Source of the DNA: Paenibacillus sp. FSL R7-0345 | GTDB lineage: Bacteria > Bacillota > Bacilli > Paenibacillales > Paenibacillaceae | Direction of reading: 5' to 3' | NCBI RefSeq assembly: GCF_038595055.1 | Contig: NZ_CP152002.1 | Location: 2,028,501-2,092,500, forward strand | Length of the DNA: 64,000 nt | In this document: piece by piece, positions 51,923 to 60,743 of the stretch | Layout: the number at the start of each line of letters is the position of its first letter | Numbering within the stretch: the stretch's first letter is position 1 | Translations under genes and position numbers: made by a program | The notes under the pieces: model-generated | Told to the model about the DNA's origin: nothing | The model's input: only the letters and a program-made list of their open reading frames with translations | Databases searched by the model: none

Positions 51923-53374
51923 ATGTCTATCAAATTGCGGCTGACAGCCTGGTATTCAGGGATTTTGGCCGTTATGCTGCTGGCCTTATCAGCCGCAATT
52001 TACGGTTTTGTCTATTTTAATACGTTTGGGGATCTGAAGGACCGGTTAGTAAAACAGGCATCGCAGGTTGAACCGAAGGTTGGCTTGACCAATGATGGTA
52101 CTCTTCAGCAGATCCTGGGAGGTCCGGCAGGGCAGAGCCTGTTCGGCCAGCTCTATATTTATGATCTGAATAAGATGATTCCCAGTCCAAATATGACGGA
52201 GATTCAGCTTCAATTTAAAATACCGCCAAAGGGCAGTATGGAGAATCAGAAGCAGGAGTTTCTGCAGGCAGAATACAACGGCAACCCTTTTCTGATTTTT
52301 CAACAGGGAGTAAATGTGGCTACAAATAACGGTAATTTAGCTGGAGTACTGCAAGTAGCAGTGTATACAGGTGAACAGGTCACGATGCTGAACCGGCTCA
52401 AAAACATTCTGCTCGTCGGCTCCTTTGCGACGCTGATTGCCGCGTTTACGTTCGGGCTCTTCCTGGCACGCAAATCGATGAGTCCGATCGGGATGGTTAT
52501 TGAGGCAGCCAACGGGATTCAGACCGGTAATGACCTTAGTTCACGGATTGAATATAATGGGCCTCCGGATGAAATAGGACGGCTAATCGAGACGGTGAAC
52601 AGTATGCTTGGGCGGATGGAAGGCTTTTATAAAGACCTTGAGGACTCCTATGCCACCCAGCGGCGGTTCGTTTCAGATGCTTCGCACGAGCTGCGGACAC
52701 CGCTTACAACGATCCGCGGCAATATTGATCTGCTGCAGAAGGTCTGGGAAATGGACCCTGGCCAGAGCCGGATGAGTGAGGCGGAAATCCGCCAGCTGTC
52801 GATTGAGTCAGTCAAGGATATTGCTGATGAGTCGAAGCGGATGAGCCGGCTTGTGGGCGACATGCTCTCCCTGGCGCGTGCCGATACCGGACGCACCTTT
52901 GACAAGGAGCCGGTCGCGCTTGAGCCGCTGATGACCGAGGTTGCCCGCAGGGCTTCATTCCTGCCGCGCCAGTCGGAGTGGTCTATAGGTGATTTGAGCC
53001 AGATGAACGGCAAATATATCGTCGGCAACAAGGATTACCTGCAGCAGATGCTGTTTATTTTCATCGACAATGCTTTTAAATACACGCCTGCCGGTGAAGT
53101 TACAATGGATGCTGTATTCTATCAGAATCAGGTCGGTATCCGGATCAAGGATACGGGGATCGGGATGGACAAGGACGAGGTTCCGCACATCTTTGACCGT
53201 TTCTACCGGGCGGATGAATCACGCGGAATGACCGAAGGAATCGGTCTTGGACTGTCGATTGCCAAATGGATTATCGATGAGCACGGAGGCTCCGTCGAGG
53301 TGGTTACCCGCCAGGGCGAGGGAACGACGTTTATCATCTGGCTGCCGCTTCTCTTTGCGCCGCCGCTGGAATAG
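51923..53374 (+). CDS. HAMP-containing sensor histidine kinase
   Basis: A 483-residue membrane kinase. Two membrane helices (about 8-30 and 158-178) flank an extracytoplasmic domain of about 125 residues. A HAMP domain, the dimerisation domain with RFVSDASHELRTPLTTIRGN (His near 256) and the HATPase domain (DNAFKYTP, IKDTGIGM, GIGLGLSIA) follow. ATG at 51923 has AGAGGTGA 5 bases upstream and begins one base after the regulator stop; a GTG at 51914 overlaps the regulator. The gene pair is next to htrA, so envelope-protein stress is a sensible signal, unproven. Confidence 0.92.
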   Translation: MSIKLRLTAWYSGILAVMLLALSAAIYGFVYFNTFGDLKDRLVKQASQVEPKVGLTNDGTLQQILGGPAGQSLFGQLYIYDLNKMIPSPNMTEIQLQFKIPPKGSMENQKQEFLQAEYNGNPFLIFQQGVNVATNNGNLAGVLQVAVYTGEQVTMLNRLKNILLVGSFATLIAAFTFGLFLARKSMSPIGMVIEAANGIQTGNDLSSRIEYNGPPDEIGRLIETVNSMLGRMEGFYKDLEDSYATQRRFVSDASHELRTPLTTIRGNIDLLQKVWEMDPGQSRMSEAEIRQLSIESVKDIADESKRMSRLVGDMLSLARADTGRTFDKEPVALEPLMTEVARRASFLPRQSEWSIGDLSQMNGKYIVGNKDYLQQMLFIFIDNAFKYTPAGEVTMDAVFYQNQVGIRIKDTGIGMDKDEVPHIFDRFYRADESRGMTEGIGLGLSIAKWIIDEHGGSVEVVTRQGEGTTFIIWLPLLFAPPLE

Positions 53375-53433
53375 GGTATAATAGACTGGTCCTATTACAG
53401 CCGTCATTGACAGCAGAAAGCCGGTGAACATAT

Positions 53434-54390
53434 ATGGAAGTCATCAAAATTTCTCCCCGGGGCTATTGCTATGGTGTCGTAGATGCCATGGTAATGGCGC
53501 GGCAGGCCGCCCAGAATCTCGACCTGCCCCGGCCGATTTATATACTTGGCATGATTGTACATAACAGTCATGTTACGAATTCTTTTGAGGACGATGGAAT
53601 CATTACGCTTGACGGGCATAACCGTCTGGATATTCTTGATAAGGTCGACAGCGGCACGGTTATCTTTACCGCACACGGGGTTTCGCCTGAGGTCCGCAAG
53701 CTGGCCCGCGCCAAGGGGCTGACTACAGTCGATGCTACCTGCCCGGATGTGACGAAGACGCATGACCTGATTAAAGAGAAGGTAGAGGAAGGCTGCGAGA
53801 TTATTTATATCGGCAAAAAAGGCCATCCGGAGCCGGAAGGCGCCGTCGGTATTGCGCCGGAGCATGTCCATCTGATCGAGAAGGAAGAGGAGATTGCCAG
53901 CCTGAATGTGCCGCCCGGCCGGATCGTTATTACGAATCAGACCACGATGAGCCAATGGGATATCAAGCACATTATGAAAAAGCTGCTGGCAACCTATCCC
54001 GGAGCAGAAGTGCATAATGAGATCTGTATGGCTACTCAGGTGCGGCAAGAGGCTGTGGCGGAGCAGGCCGGCCAATGCGACCTGGTCATTGTCGTCGGCG
54101 ATCCGCGCAGCAATAACTCCAACCGTCTGGCACAGGTATCAGAAGAGATTGCCGGTACGCCGGCCCACCGGATTGCGGATGTGTCTGAGCTGAACATAGA
54201 ATGGCTGCAAGGGGTTAACAAGGTAGGGGTAACCTCAGGGGCATCCACGCCTACCCCAATTACCAAAGAGCTTATTAACTATCTGGAGCAGTACGATCCG
54301 GCAAATCCCGAGACCTGGGAAATCAAGCGTACGGTGAACATGGCGAAGCTGCTGCCGCCGGTCAAGAATAAGACTATCAGCGCTACCTGA
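53434..54390 (+). CDS. ispH: 4-hydroxy-3-methylbut-2-enyl diphosphate reductase
   Basis: A 318-residue iron-sulfur enzyme making IPP and DMAPP, the last step of the MEP isoprenoid pathway. The cluster ligands are the three conserved Cys: Cys12 in SPRGYCYGV, one in VDATCPDV (about 103) and one in [11 protein letters not shown] (about 198). TNQTTMS and the substrate-binding SSN-type motif [10 protein letters not shown] are present. GTGA lies before the ATG. It is a single gene ending at a terminator. Confidence 0.97.
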   Translation: MEVIKISPRGYCYGVVDAMVMARQAAQNLDLPRPIYILGMIVHNSHVTNSFEDDGIITLDGHNRLDILDKVDSGTVIFTAHGVSPEVRKLARAKGLTTVDATCPDVTKTHDLIKEKVEEGCEIIYIGKKGHPEPEGAVGIAPEHVHLIEKEEEIASLNVPPGRIVITNQTTMSQWDIKHIMKKLLATYPGAEVHNEICMATQVRQEAVAEQAGQCDLVIVVGDPRSNNSNRLAQVSEEIAGTPAHRIADVSELNIEWLQGVNKVGVTSGASTPTPITKELINYLEQYDPANPETWEIKRTVNMAKLLPPVKNKTISAT

Positions 54391-54440
54391 CGGAAAATGT
54401 AGACCTGATCTTATTCGTTATCTATTTCACATGCCTGTGC

Positions 54441-54482
54441 AGGCACCTGTTTTCCCGTTTTCCGGGGAACAGGTGCCTTTTT
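54441..54482 (+). terminator. Rho-independent terminator of ispH
   Basis: AGGCACCTGTT and AACAGGTGCCT arms with an inner CCCG/CGGGG stem are followed by five T. Confidence 0.92.
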
Positions 54483-54584
54483 ATTTGGAAGCATCATCCT
54501 TATTTTCCCTTGGCAAGGCCTTTGGCGAATAATACCAGTCTGGTAATTAATGGGGTAATCGGCGTTTTCAACCGGAATAATAAG

Positions 54585-54613
54585 TTGACGGATGCTGATA
54601 TATGCGGTAAAAT
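54585..54613 (+). promoter_or_regulatory. Sigma-A promoter of aroF
   Basis: TTGACG (54585-54590), a 17-base spacer and TAAAAT (54608-54613), about 100 bases upstream of the start. Confidence 0.65.
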
Positions 54614-54713
54614 CACTTTAGCGCTTAAAAGCACACACGCGTCGTAGCGTAATAGTATTTGCAGCTGATGACAAAAATATAACCAGGAATATCCTACAAA
54701 GGGGAGCTATAAT

Positions 54714-55760
54714 ATGATCGTTATTACGTCTAATCAGACACCGCAGGAACAGGTAAATGATATTATTGCCGTTATTGAGAAAGAGGGCCTGCAGGTTCAT
54801 CTGTCACGCGGTGCGGATCATACCGTAATCGGCCTGATCGGCGGCGTTACACCGAGCCTTGCCGAGCATCTGCGGCAGATGAAGGGCGTGCAGAATGTTG
54901 TGAAGATTACCAAATCCTACAAGCTGGCCAGCCGTGATTTCCATCCGGAGGACACCATCATCGATATCCGCGGCGTGAAGATCGGCGGGGAAAATCTCGT
55001 TGTTATGGGCGGTCCATGTGCGGTGGAATCCCCTGAGCAGATTGATGAAATCGCCCGGCTTGTCAAAACCTCAGGCGGGCAGGTACTGCGCGGCGGCGCT
55101 TTTAAGCCGCGTACAGGTCCGTACAGCTTCCAGGGTGTTGGCGTTGAAGGCCTGACCATGATGGCTGAAGCCGGCAAGAAGCATGGCCTGCTGACCATTA
55201 CCGAGGTTATGACTCCGGAGTACGTGGATATTTGTGCAGAGCATGCGGACATTCTGCAGGTAGGTACACGTAATATGCAGAACTTCGATCTGCTGCGCAA
55301 GCTAGGCACCTGCGGCCGCCCTGTGCTGCTTAAGCGCGGCTTCAGTGCAACCTATGATGAGCTTCTGAACGCGGCCGAGTACATCCTGGCCGGCGGCAAC
55401 CGTGATGTTATGCTGTGCGAGCGCGGCATCCGTACCTTTGAGACCTACACCCGCAATACACTCGACCTGTCGGCAATTCCTGTACTGCAGAGCCTGAGCC
55501 ATCTGCCGGTTATTTCTGACCCTAGCCACGGCACCGGCCGCCGCGAGCTGGTAGAACCGATGGCTAAAGCATCTGTTGCAGCCGGAGCTAACGGCCTGAT
55601 TATTGAAATGCATACAGATCCTGACAATTCTATGACGGGTGACGGGGTACAATCCCTGTTCCCGGATCAGTTCGATAAGCTGCTGAGAGATCTGGAGAAG
55701 CTTGCTCCGCTGGTAGGACGCAAATTCTCTGAATCACTTGAAGCTGCACCCATTGCCTGA
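54714..55760 (+). CDS. aroF: 3-deoxy-7-phosphoheptulonate synthase, type I-beta
   Basis: A 348-residue enzyme joining PEP and erythrose 4-phosphate, the first step of the shikimate pathway. An N-terminal ferredoxin-like/ACT-like regulatory domain (about 1-70) comes before the KDO8P-synthase-like barrel, with GGPCAVES (about 99), RGGAFKPRTGPYSFQG (about 124) and DPSHGTGRRE (about 265). This form lacks the C-terminal chorismate mutase fusion of some Bacillus enzymes. It starts at ATG 54714, after AAAGGGGAG. It has no shikimate neighbours here. Confidence 0.95.
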   Translation: MIVITSNQTPQEQVNDIIAVIEKEGLQVHLSRGADHTVIGLIGGVTPSLAEHLRQMKGVQNVVKITKSYKLASRDFHPEDTIIDIRGVKIGGENLVVMGGPCAVESPEQIDEIARLVKTSGGQVLRGGAFKPRTGPYSFQGVGVEGLTMMAEAGKKHGLLTITEVMTPEYVDICAEHADILQVGTRNMQNFDLLRKLGTCGRPVLLKRGFSATYDELLNAAEYILAGGNRDVMLCERGIRTFETYTRNTLDLSAIPVLQSLSHLPVISDPSHGTGRRELVEPMAKASVAAGANGLIIEMHTDPDNSMTGDGVQSLFPDQFDKLLRDLEKLAPLVGRKFSESLEAAPIA

Positions 55761-55882
55761 TCAACCTGAAAGAACCTGCTAACCATAGCCTTCTTTCCCG
55801 CTGCTGGCCGGGGGAGGGGGCTGTTTTCTATTTTGGCGCTATTCACGAAAGCGTCAGAATATCTTACATTGTAATTAAAAAT

Positions 55883-55911
55883 ACCTGACATAAGCATTGA
55901 CGATGTTAGGT
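55883..55911. promoter_or_regulatory. Inverted repeat over the glnA -35
   Basis: ACCTGACAT and ATGTTAGGT arms (8 of 9 complementary) with an 11-base spacer cover the -35 of the glnA promoter. It is a candidate repressor site, not matching GlnR/TnrA spacing (TGTNA-N7-TNACA). Confidence 0.5.
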
Positions 55912-55925
55912 ATGAGTTTTATAAT
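55897..55925 (+). promoter_or_regulatory. Sigma-A promoter of glnA
   Basis: TTGACG (55897-55902), a 17-base spacer and TATAAT (55920-55925), about 80 bases upstream of glnA. Confidence 0.8.
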
Positions 55926-56005
55926 GACGACAGTAAAAAAAATAAAAACAAGAACATTTGATACTGAGAGCGGGTTAATGTTCGGAACTTGGGGAGGAAT
56001 TATTC

Positions 56006-57430
56006 ATGTCGGTTGAAAAAGTGTTGCAAACGATCAAGGAAAACAATATCGAGTGGGTGGATTTTCGCTTTGTAGATTTAGGTGGGCGTGCTCATCATAT
56101 CTCATTGCCTGCATCTGCAGTTGAGGAAGAAACATTTGAAAATGGTGTGGCGTTTGACGGTTCTTCCATCAAGGGGTTCCGCGGTATTGAAGAATCGGAC
56201 ATGGTTATGATGCCTGATCCGAGCACTATTTACATTGATCCTTTTACAGCTCATCCGACGCTGAATATCATGTGTGACATCTTCACTCCTGATGGCGAAC
56301 GTTACGAGCGTGACCCGCGTGGTATCGCAGTAAAAGCTGAAGAGTTCCTGCAGGCAAGCGGTGTAGGTACAGCAGCATTCTTCGCCCCTGAGTCCGAATT
56401 CTTCATCTTTGACGATGTTCGTTACGAAACTACAATGCACAGCTCTTCCTTCTCCGTAGATTCCGAAGAAGCAGCATGGAACACAAACCGCAAGGAAGAA
56501 GGCGGTAACCTGGGCTTCAAAATTGGCGTAAAGGGCGGATATGTTCCGGTAGCGCCAGTGGATTCCCAACAGGATATCCGCAGTGAAATGTGCCGTCTGC
56601 TCGGCGAAGCAGGTCTTGAAATCGAACGTCACCACCATGAAGTGGCGACTGCGGGACAAGCGGAAATCAACTTCCGTTTCGATACCCTGAAGAAAACAGC
56701 TGACAATCTCCTGACTTACAAATATATTGTGCAGAACACTGCACGCCAGTACGGCAAGGTTGCAACCTTCATGCCAAAACCGCTGTTCGGTGACAATGGT
56801 AGCGGGATGCACGTTCACCAGTCGATCTTCAACGGCAGCGAGCCTTTGTTCTACGAAAAAGGCGCTTATGCCAACCTGAGTGAAATGGCTCTGCACTACA
56901 TCGGCGGTATCCTGTACCATGCTCCGGCACTGATCGCGCTGACTAACCCAAGCACCAACTCGTTCAAACGTCTGGTACCTGGTTACGAAGCACCGGTTAA
57001 CCTGGTTTACTCCAAAGGTAACCGTTCCGCTGCTGTCCGCATCCCGGTAGCTGCTGTAACACCTAAGGGCTGTCGTATTGAATTCCGTACACCTGACTCC
57101 ACTGCTAACCCTTATCTGGCATTCTCGGCTATGCTGATGGCTGGTCTGGACGGAATCAAGAAGAAGATCAACCCTGAAGAAATGGGTTACGGCCCGCTGG
57201 ACAAGAACATCTACGAATTGTCCGATGCCGACAAAGAAAAAATCCGCAGCGTACCAGGCAGCCTGAACGAAGCGCTTGACGCTCTGGAAGCTGACTACGA
57301 GTTCCTTACAGAAGGCGGCGTATTCACTAAGGACTTCATCGATAACTACATCGCTCTCAAACGCGGTGAAGCACAAGAGGTTGCCATTCGCGTTCATCCG
57401 CACGAATATGCCCTGTACTTCGACGTATAG
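56006..57430 (+). CDS. glnA: Glutamine synthetase, type I (beta-like length)
   Basis: A 474-residue enzyme that makes glutamine from glutamate, ammonia and ATP. The beta-grasp N-domain has VDFRFVDLGGRAHHISLPA and the GFRGIEESDMVMMPDP segment; the catalytic domain has FAPESEFFIFD, NNGSGMHVHQS-type motif FGDNGSGMHVHQS, and the ATP loop KGNRSAAVRIP. Its length and the KNIYELSDADKEKIRSVPGS region resemble the GSI-beta type with an adenylylation-type Tyr, rather than the 444-residue GlnR-linked type of B. subtilis. No glnR gene is adjacent, so this could be a second synthetase. GGGAGG lies upstream of the ATG. Confidence 0.95.
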   Translation: MSVEKVLQTIKENNIEWVDFRFVDLGGRAHHISLPASAVEEETFENGVAFDGSSIKGFRGIEESDMVMMPDPSTIYIDPFTAHPTLNIMCDIFTPDGERYERDPRGIAVKAEEFLQASGVGTAAFFAPESEFFIFDDVRYETTMHSSSFSVDSEEAAWNTNRKEEGGNLGFKIGVKGGYVPVAPVDSQQDIRSEMCRLLGEAGLEIERHHHEVATAGQAEINFRFDTLKKTADNLLTYKYIVQNTARQYGKVATFMPKPLFGDNGSGMHVHQSIFNGSEPLFYEKGAYANLSEMALHYIGGILYHAPALIALTNPSTNSFKRLVPGYEAPVNLVYSKGNRSAAVRIPVAAVTPKGCRIEFRTPDSTANPYLAFSAMLMAGLDGIKKKINPEEMGYGPLDKNIYELSDADKEKIRSVPGSLNEALDALEADYEFLTEGGVFTKDFIDNYIALKRGEAQEVAIRVHPHEYALYFDV

Positions 57431-57472
57431 GATCAGCTGAATATCCTTTAAGCTTTGCTCTGAAGCCCCCGG

Positions 57473-57495
57473 GTTAATCCCCGGGGGCTTTTTTG
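57473..57495 (+). terminator. Rho-independent terminator of glnA
   Basis: AAGCCCCCGGG and CCCGGGGGCTT arms with a TTAATC-type loop are followed by six T. Confidence 0.94.
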
Positions 57496-57819
57496 CGGTC
57501 TTTTTGGAAGAAAATTTAGGACGATAATGTTTTCGTGAATTTTCGTAAATGTATTAAAAAAACAAGAATATTCTATTATTAATAGAAAAGAATGTGCTTA
57601 CTTTAATTGATGAGACTACAATTCTAGCCCTTTTTTAGTTAATCTGAAGGTATTTTAAATAAAAAAGAGGTCGCATTTTCGGACTGGTTTTCGTCAGGTT
57701 CTGGTTCGCATATGTGCTTGAAAAGTGTAGGATACCTCAGGAGAAGCTTGTTATTATAAGAATTTAACTGGCATATCTGACTTGGTTTATACATATTCAG
57801 GAAAGGATTTAAAAATCTC
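57496..57819. other. AT-rich gene-free stretch with a perfect palindrome
   Basis: No gene is seen here. The stretch includes the perfect palindrome TTCTATTA-T-TAATAGAA at 57571-57587 of unknown significance, otherwise AT-rich DNA upstream of the phosphorylase promoter. Confidence 0.5.
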
Positions 57820-57848
57820 TTTACAATATTTTTTGACAGTGCAATAAT
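57820..57848 (+). promoter_or_regulatory. Likely promoter of the GH94-like gene
   Basis: TTTACA (57820-57825), a 17-base spacer and AATAAT (57843-57848), directly before an operator-like palindrome. Confidence 0.55.
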
Positions 57849-57849
57849 A

Positions 57850-57865
57850 AAACCGAAATCGGTTT
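57850..57865. promoter_or_regulatory. Operator-like palindrome at the GH94-like gene start
   Basis: A perfect 7-2-7 inverted repeat, AAACCGA-AA-TCGGTTT, sits where the transcript should begin. It has the CG-containing form of LacI-family operators, so catabolic repression or induction by the sugar is likely. No LacI gene is in this window. Confidence 0.6.
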
Positions 57866-57894
57866 CGTAAATTGGTTCTGGAAGGATGAATCTA

Positions 57895-60633
57895 TTGAAG
57901 CATAAAAGAATAGCAAACTGGCAGTTTACCGGGCAGAATGGCGAGTTCCGCCTGGAACAGCCTGACCGGAGCAGCTTTTTGTATTTCCCGCTGGTTAATG
58001 AAGGCGGTATGATGTCGTCGGTCACTCCGCAGCTTCACGGGCAGGTAACCTCGGGACATAATACCTTTCTGACACCGCCGCTCTCTGTAGAGGATCTGCA
58101 TACTTCACGGGCATCGCGCAATTTCTGGGTCTACATAGACGGTAAAGGTGCCTGGTCGGCAGCCGGGAATTCAGCCCGCCAGCATGCAGAGGCTTATTCG
58201 GAGACTGCAGATAATTCTATGCTGGAAGCAGGGCTGTTATGGCATAAGGTCACAAGGGAAAACCGGCAGCTGGGTATTAAGGCCGAAGTGACCAGCCTCG
58301 TTCCTGCGGGGAATGACAAGGCAGAGCTGATGAAGGTAGTACTGACGAATACGGGAGCAGAGGGTATCAAAATAACACCGACTGCAGCTATTCCGCTGTA
58401 TGCGCGTTCAGCAGACGATCTGCGGGATCACCGGCATGTCACTTCGCTGCTGAACCGCATTTACACTTCCGCTTATGGTGTTGAGGTTCAGCCGGCGCTG
58501 TCTTTTGACGAACGGGGCCACCGGGTGAATCATACTGCTTACGGTGTATTCGGCGTGGATGGAGAGGGGGGGCAGCCTGTTGGTTTCTTCCCTGTGCAAG
58601 AAGAGTTTACCGGCGAAGGCGGCAATCTCGACTGGCCTGAAGCAGTAGTACTAAATGCTGAGCCGCAGCCTGGACAGAACGGAGCTGTGCATAGTGAAGG
58701 TTATGAAGCGCTGGGAGGATTAAGGTTCGCAACAGCTGAGGTGCTGCCCGGTGAGAGCCGTTCGTATGTAGTCGTGATGGCCATCGGGAATGAGCGGATG
58801 GATGTTACCGGGCTGATGGCGAAGTACGGCTCTGCCGCTGCCTTTGATGCCCGGCTGGAAGCAAACAAGCAGTTCTGGGCGGACAAGGTAAATACCGTAT
58901 CCTTCCGCACCGGGGATGAGCGCGTAGACCAGTGGATGAAGTGGGTTACCCTGCAGCCTGTGCTGCGCAGACTGTACGGGAACTCATTCCTGCCCTATCA
59001 CGATTATGGCCGCGGCGGACGGGGCTGGCGTGATTTATGGCAGGATTGTCTGGCTCTGCTGATCATGGAGCCGGATGATGTACGCAGCCTGCTGCTGAAC
59101 AATTATGCGGGGGTGAGAATAGACGGCAGCAATGCGACCATCATCGGACAACAGCCCGGAGAATTCATCGCTGACCGCAATAACATCCCGCGGGTATGGA
59201 TGGATCATGGGGCCTGGCCGTTTATGACTACATTGCTGTATCTGAATCAGAGCGGTGACCTGGATTTCCTGCTGCAGGAGCAGACGTATTTCCGGGATTC
59301 CTTCATGGGCCGCTGCCGTGAACGCGACAGCTCCTGGGAGCCTGCAGCAGGAAACAGCCTGCGCACCCGTACTGGAGAGGTTTATACAGGAACGATTCTG
59401 GAGCATATTTTGCTGCAGAATCTGGTTCCCTTCTTCAATGTAGGCGAGCACAATAATATTCTGCTGGAGGGTGCGGACTGGAATGACGGGCTGGATATGG
59501 CGGCCCAGCGGGGGGAGAGTGTGACCTTTACCGCCTTCTATGGTGATAATCTCTACGAGCTTTCCGGTCTGCTGCGCACTTTGAAAGAGCGGACCGGAAA
59601 CAATAAACTGGAGCTGGCGGAAGAGCTGGTGCTGCTGCTGGACTCTTTGGGTGAAAGTGTGGATTATGCTTCGGTATCCGCGAAACAGGAGCGGCTAAGC
59701 CGGTATTACGCCGCTGCACCGAACGCGGTGAGCGGAATCCGCGCAGAGCTGGAGCTTGAGCAGGTGGCGGATGATCTGACCCTTAAGGCAGAGTGGATTT
59801 TCAACCACCTGCGCAGCAATGAATGGGTGGAAAGTACTCACGGCGGAGGCTGGTTTAACGGCTATTACAATAACGACGGTGAACAGGTTGAAGGAGAGAC
59901 GGCCGGCGGTGCCCGCATGACCCTCACGGGACAGGTGTTTTCGCTGCTTGGCCACGCTGCAGCCGATGAGCAGATTCCGCACATGATTGCATCCGTGGAA
60001 AGAAACCTGTTCGATGCCAAAATCGGCTACCGGCTGAACTCGGATTTTGGCGGCATCCAGCAGAATCTGGGCCGTGCCTTCGGGTTTGCTTTTGGCCATA
60101 AAGAGAACGGGGCAATGTTCAGCCATATGACCGTAATGTACGGGAATGCGCTGTATAAACGGGGATTTGTCCGTGAAGGCTACAAGGTGCTTGAATCGCT
60201 GTACAGCCTGAGTGAGAATTTTGAGCTGAGCCGGATGTATCCGGGGATTCCGGAGTATATCAATGAAAAAGGCCGGGGAATGTATACGTATCTGACCGGC
60301 TCGGCCAGCTGGCTGCTGCTGACGATGGTTACGGAAGTGTTCGGTGTTAAGGGGCGGCTGGGCGACCTGCTGCTGGCGCCGAAGCTGGTCAAGGAGCAGT
60401 TTGATGCCGAGGGAAAAGCTTCGGTTAAGACGATTTTTGCCGGACGTGAGCTGGAGGTGGCCTATTCGTCCACAGGAAGCGCCGGGTACGGGGAGTACCA
60501 AATACACGGAATCACGCTGAACGGCGCTGTGGTGACGCTTCAGCGCGTCTCAGAGGGTGTGCTGATCCCGCGGGACGTACTGGAGGCATTGCCGGAAGGC
60601 CGGGTTCATGAATTGAAGGTTGAGCTTGCCTGA
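57895..60633 (+). CDS. GH94-like glycoside phosphorylase
   Basis: A 912-residue intracellular enzyme of the cellobiose phosphorylase superfamily, cleaving beta-glucosides with phosphate. An N-terminal beta-sandwich (about 1-330) is followed by an (alpha/alpha)6 barrel. The catalytic Asp motif is EGADWNDGLDMA (about residue 528). The phosphate- and sugar-binding DYGRGGRGWRDLWQDC region (about 367) also matches. At 912 residues it is longer than cellobiose phosphorylases (about 810), and the substrate could be cellobiose, laminaribiose or another disaccharide. TTG at 57895, 9 bases after GGAAGG, is preferred to ATG 57886, which abuts that site. A mutarotase-like gene lies downstream. Confidence 0.88.
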   Translation: MKHKRIANWQFTGQNGEFRLEQPDRSSFLYFPLVNEGGMMSSVTPQLHGQVTSGHNTFLTPPLSVEDLHTSRASRNFWVYIDGKGAWSAAGNSARQHAEAYSETADNSMLEAGLLWHKVTRENRQLGIKAEVTSLVPAGNDKAELMKVVLTNTGAEGIKITPTAAIPLYARSADDLRDHRHVTSLLNRIYTSAYGVEVQPALSFDERGHRVNHTAYGVFGVDGEGGQPVGFFPVQEEFTGEGGNLDWPEAVVLNAEPQPGQNGAVHSEGYEALGGLRFATAEVLPGESRSYVVVMAIGNERMDVTGLMAKYGSAAAFDARLEANKQFWADKVNTVSFRTGDERVDQWMKWVTLQPVLRRLYGNSFLPYHDYGRGGRGWRDLWQDCLALLIMEPDDVRSLLLNNYAGVRIDGSNATIIGQQPGEFIADRNNIPRVWMDHGAWPFMTTLLYLNQSGDLDFLLQEQTYFRDSFMGRCRERDSSWEPAAGNSLRTRTGEVYTGTILEHILLQNLVPFFNVGEHNNILLEGADWNDGLDMAAQRGESVTFTAFYGDNLYELSGLLRTLKERTGNNKLELAEELVLLLDSLGESVDYASVSAKQERLSRYYAAAPNAVSGIRAELELEQVADDLTLKAEWIFNHLRSNEWVESTHGGGWFNGYYNNDGEQVEGETAGGARMTLTGQVFSLLGHAAADEQIPHMIASVERNLFDAKIGYRLNSDFGGIQQNLGRAFGFAFGHKENGAMFSHMTVMYGNALYKRGFVREGYKVLESLYSLSENFELSRMYPGIPEYINEKGRGMYTYLTGSASWLLLTMVTEVFGVKGRLGDLLLAPKLVKEQFDAEGKASVKTIFAGRELEVAYSSTGSAGYGEYQIHGITLNGAVVTLQRVSEGVLIPRDVLEALPEGRVHELKVELA

Positions 60634-60655
60634 TTTATATGAATAATGAAGGATT

Positions 60656-60694
60656 GCCTGCGCTGCCTGTTTAGGTGCCGCAGGCGTTTTTTTG
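60656..60694 (+). terminator. Rho-independent terminator of the GH94-like gene
   Basis: GCCTGCG and CGCAGGC arms are followed by GTTTTTTT. Confidence 0.9.
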
Positions 60695-60743
60695 ATAAAC
60701 TCAGGAGTATAAAGAATCAGCTGTACTGAAAGGATGGGGGATA

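Noticed and set aside
55800..55840. Terminator after aroF
   Set aside because: Only imperfect G-rich/C-rich pairing with mismatches; stem not convincing.
55861..55911. GlnR/TnrA site at glnA
   Set aside because: TGTAA and TGACA half-sites occur, but the spacer is 11 rather than 7 and the strongest repeat has the half-sites in the opposite order.
56102..57403. 433-codon open frame antisense to glnA
   Set aside because: Shadow of a strongly biased, conserved gene; no family pattern in the product.
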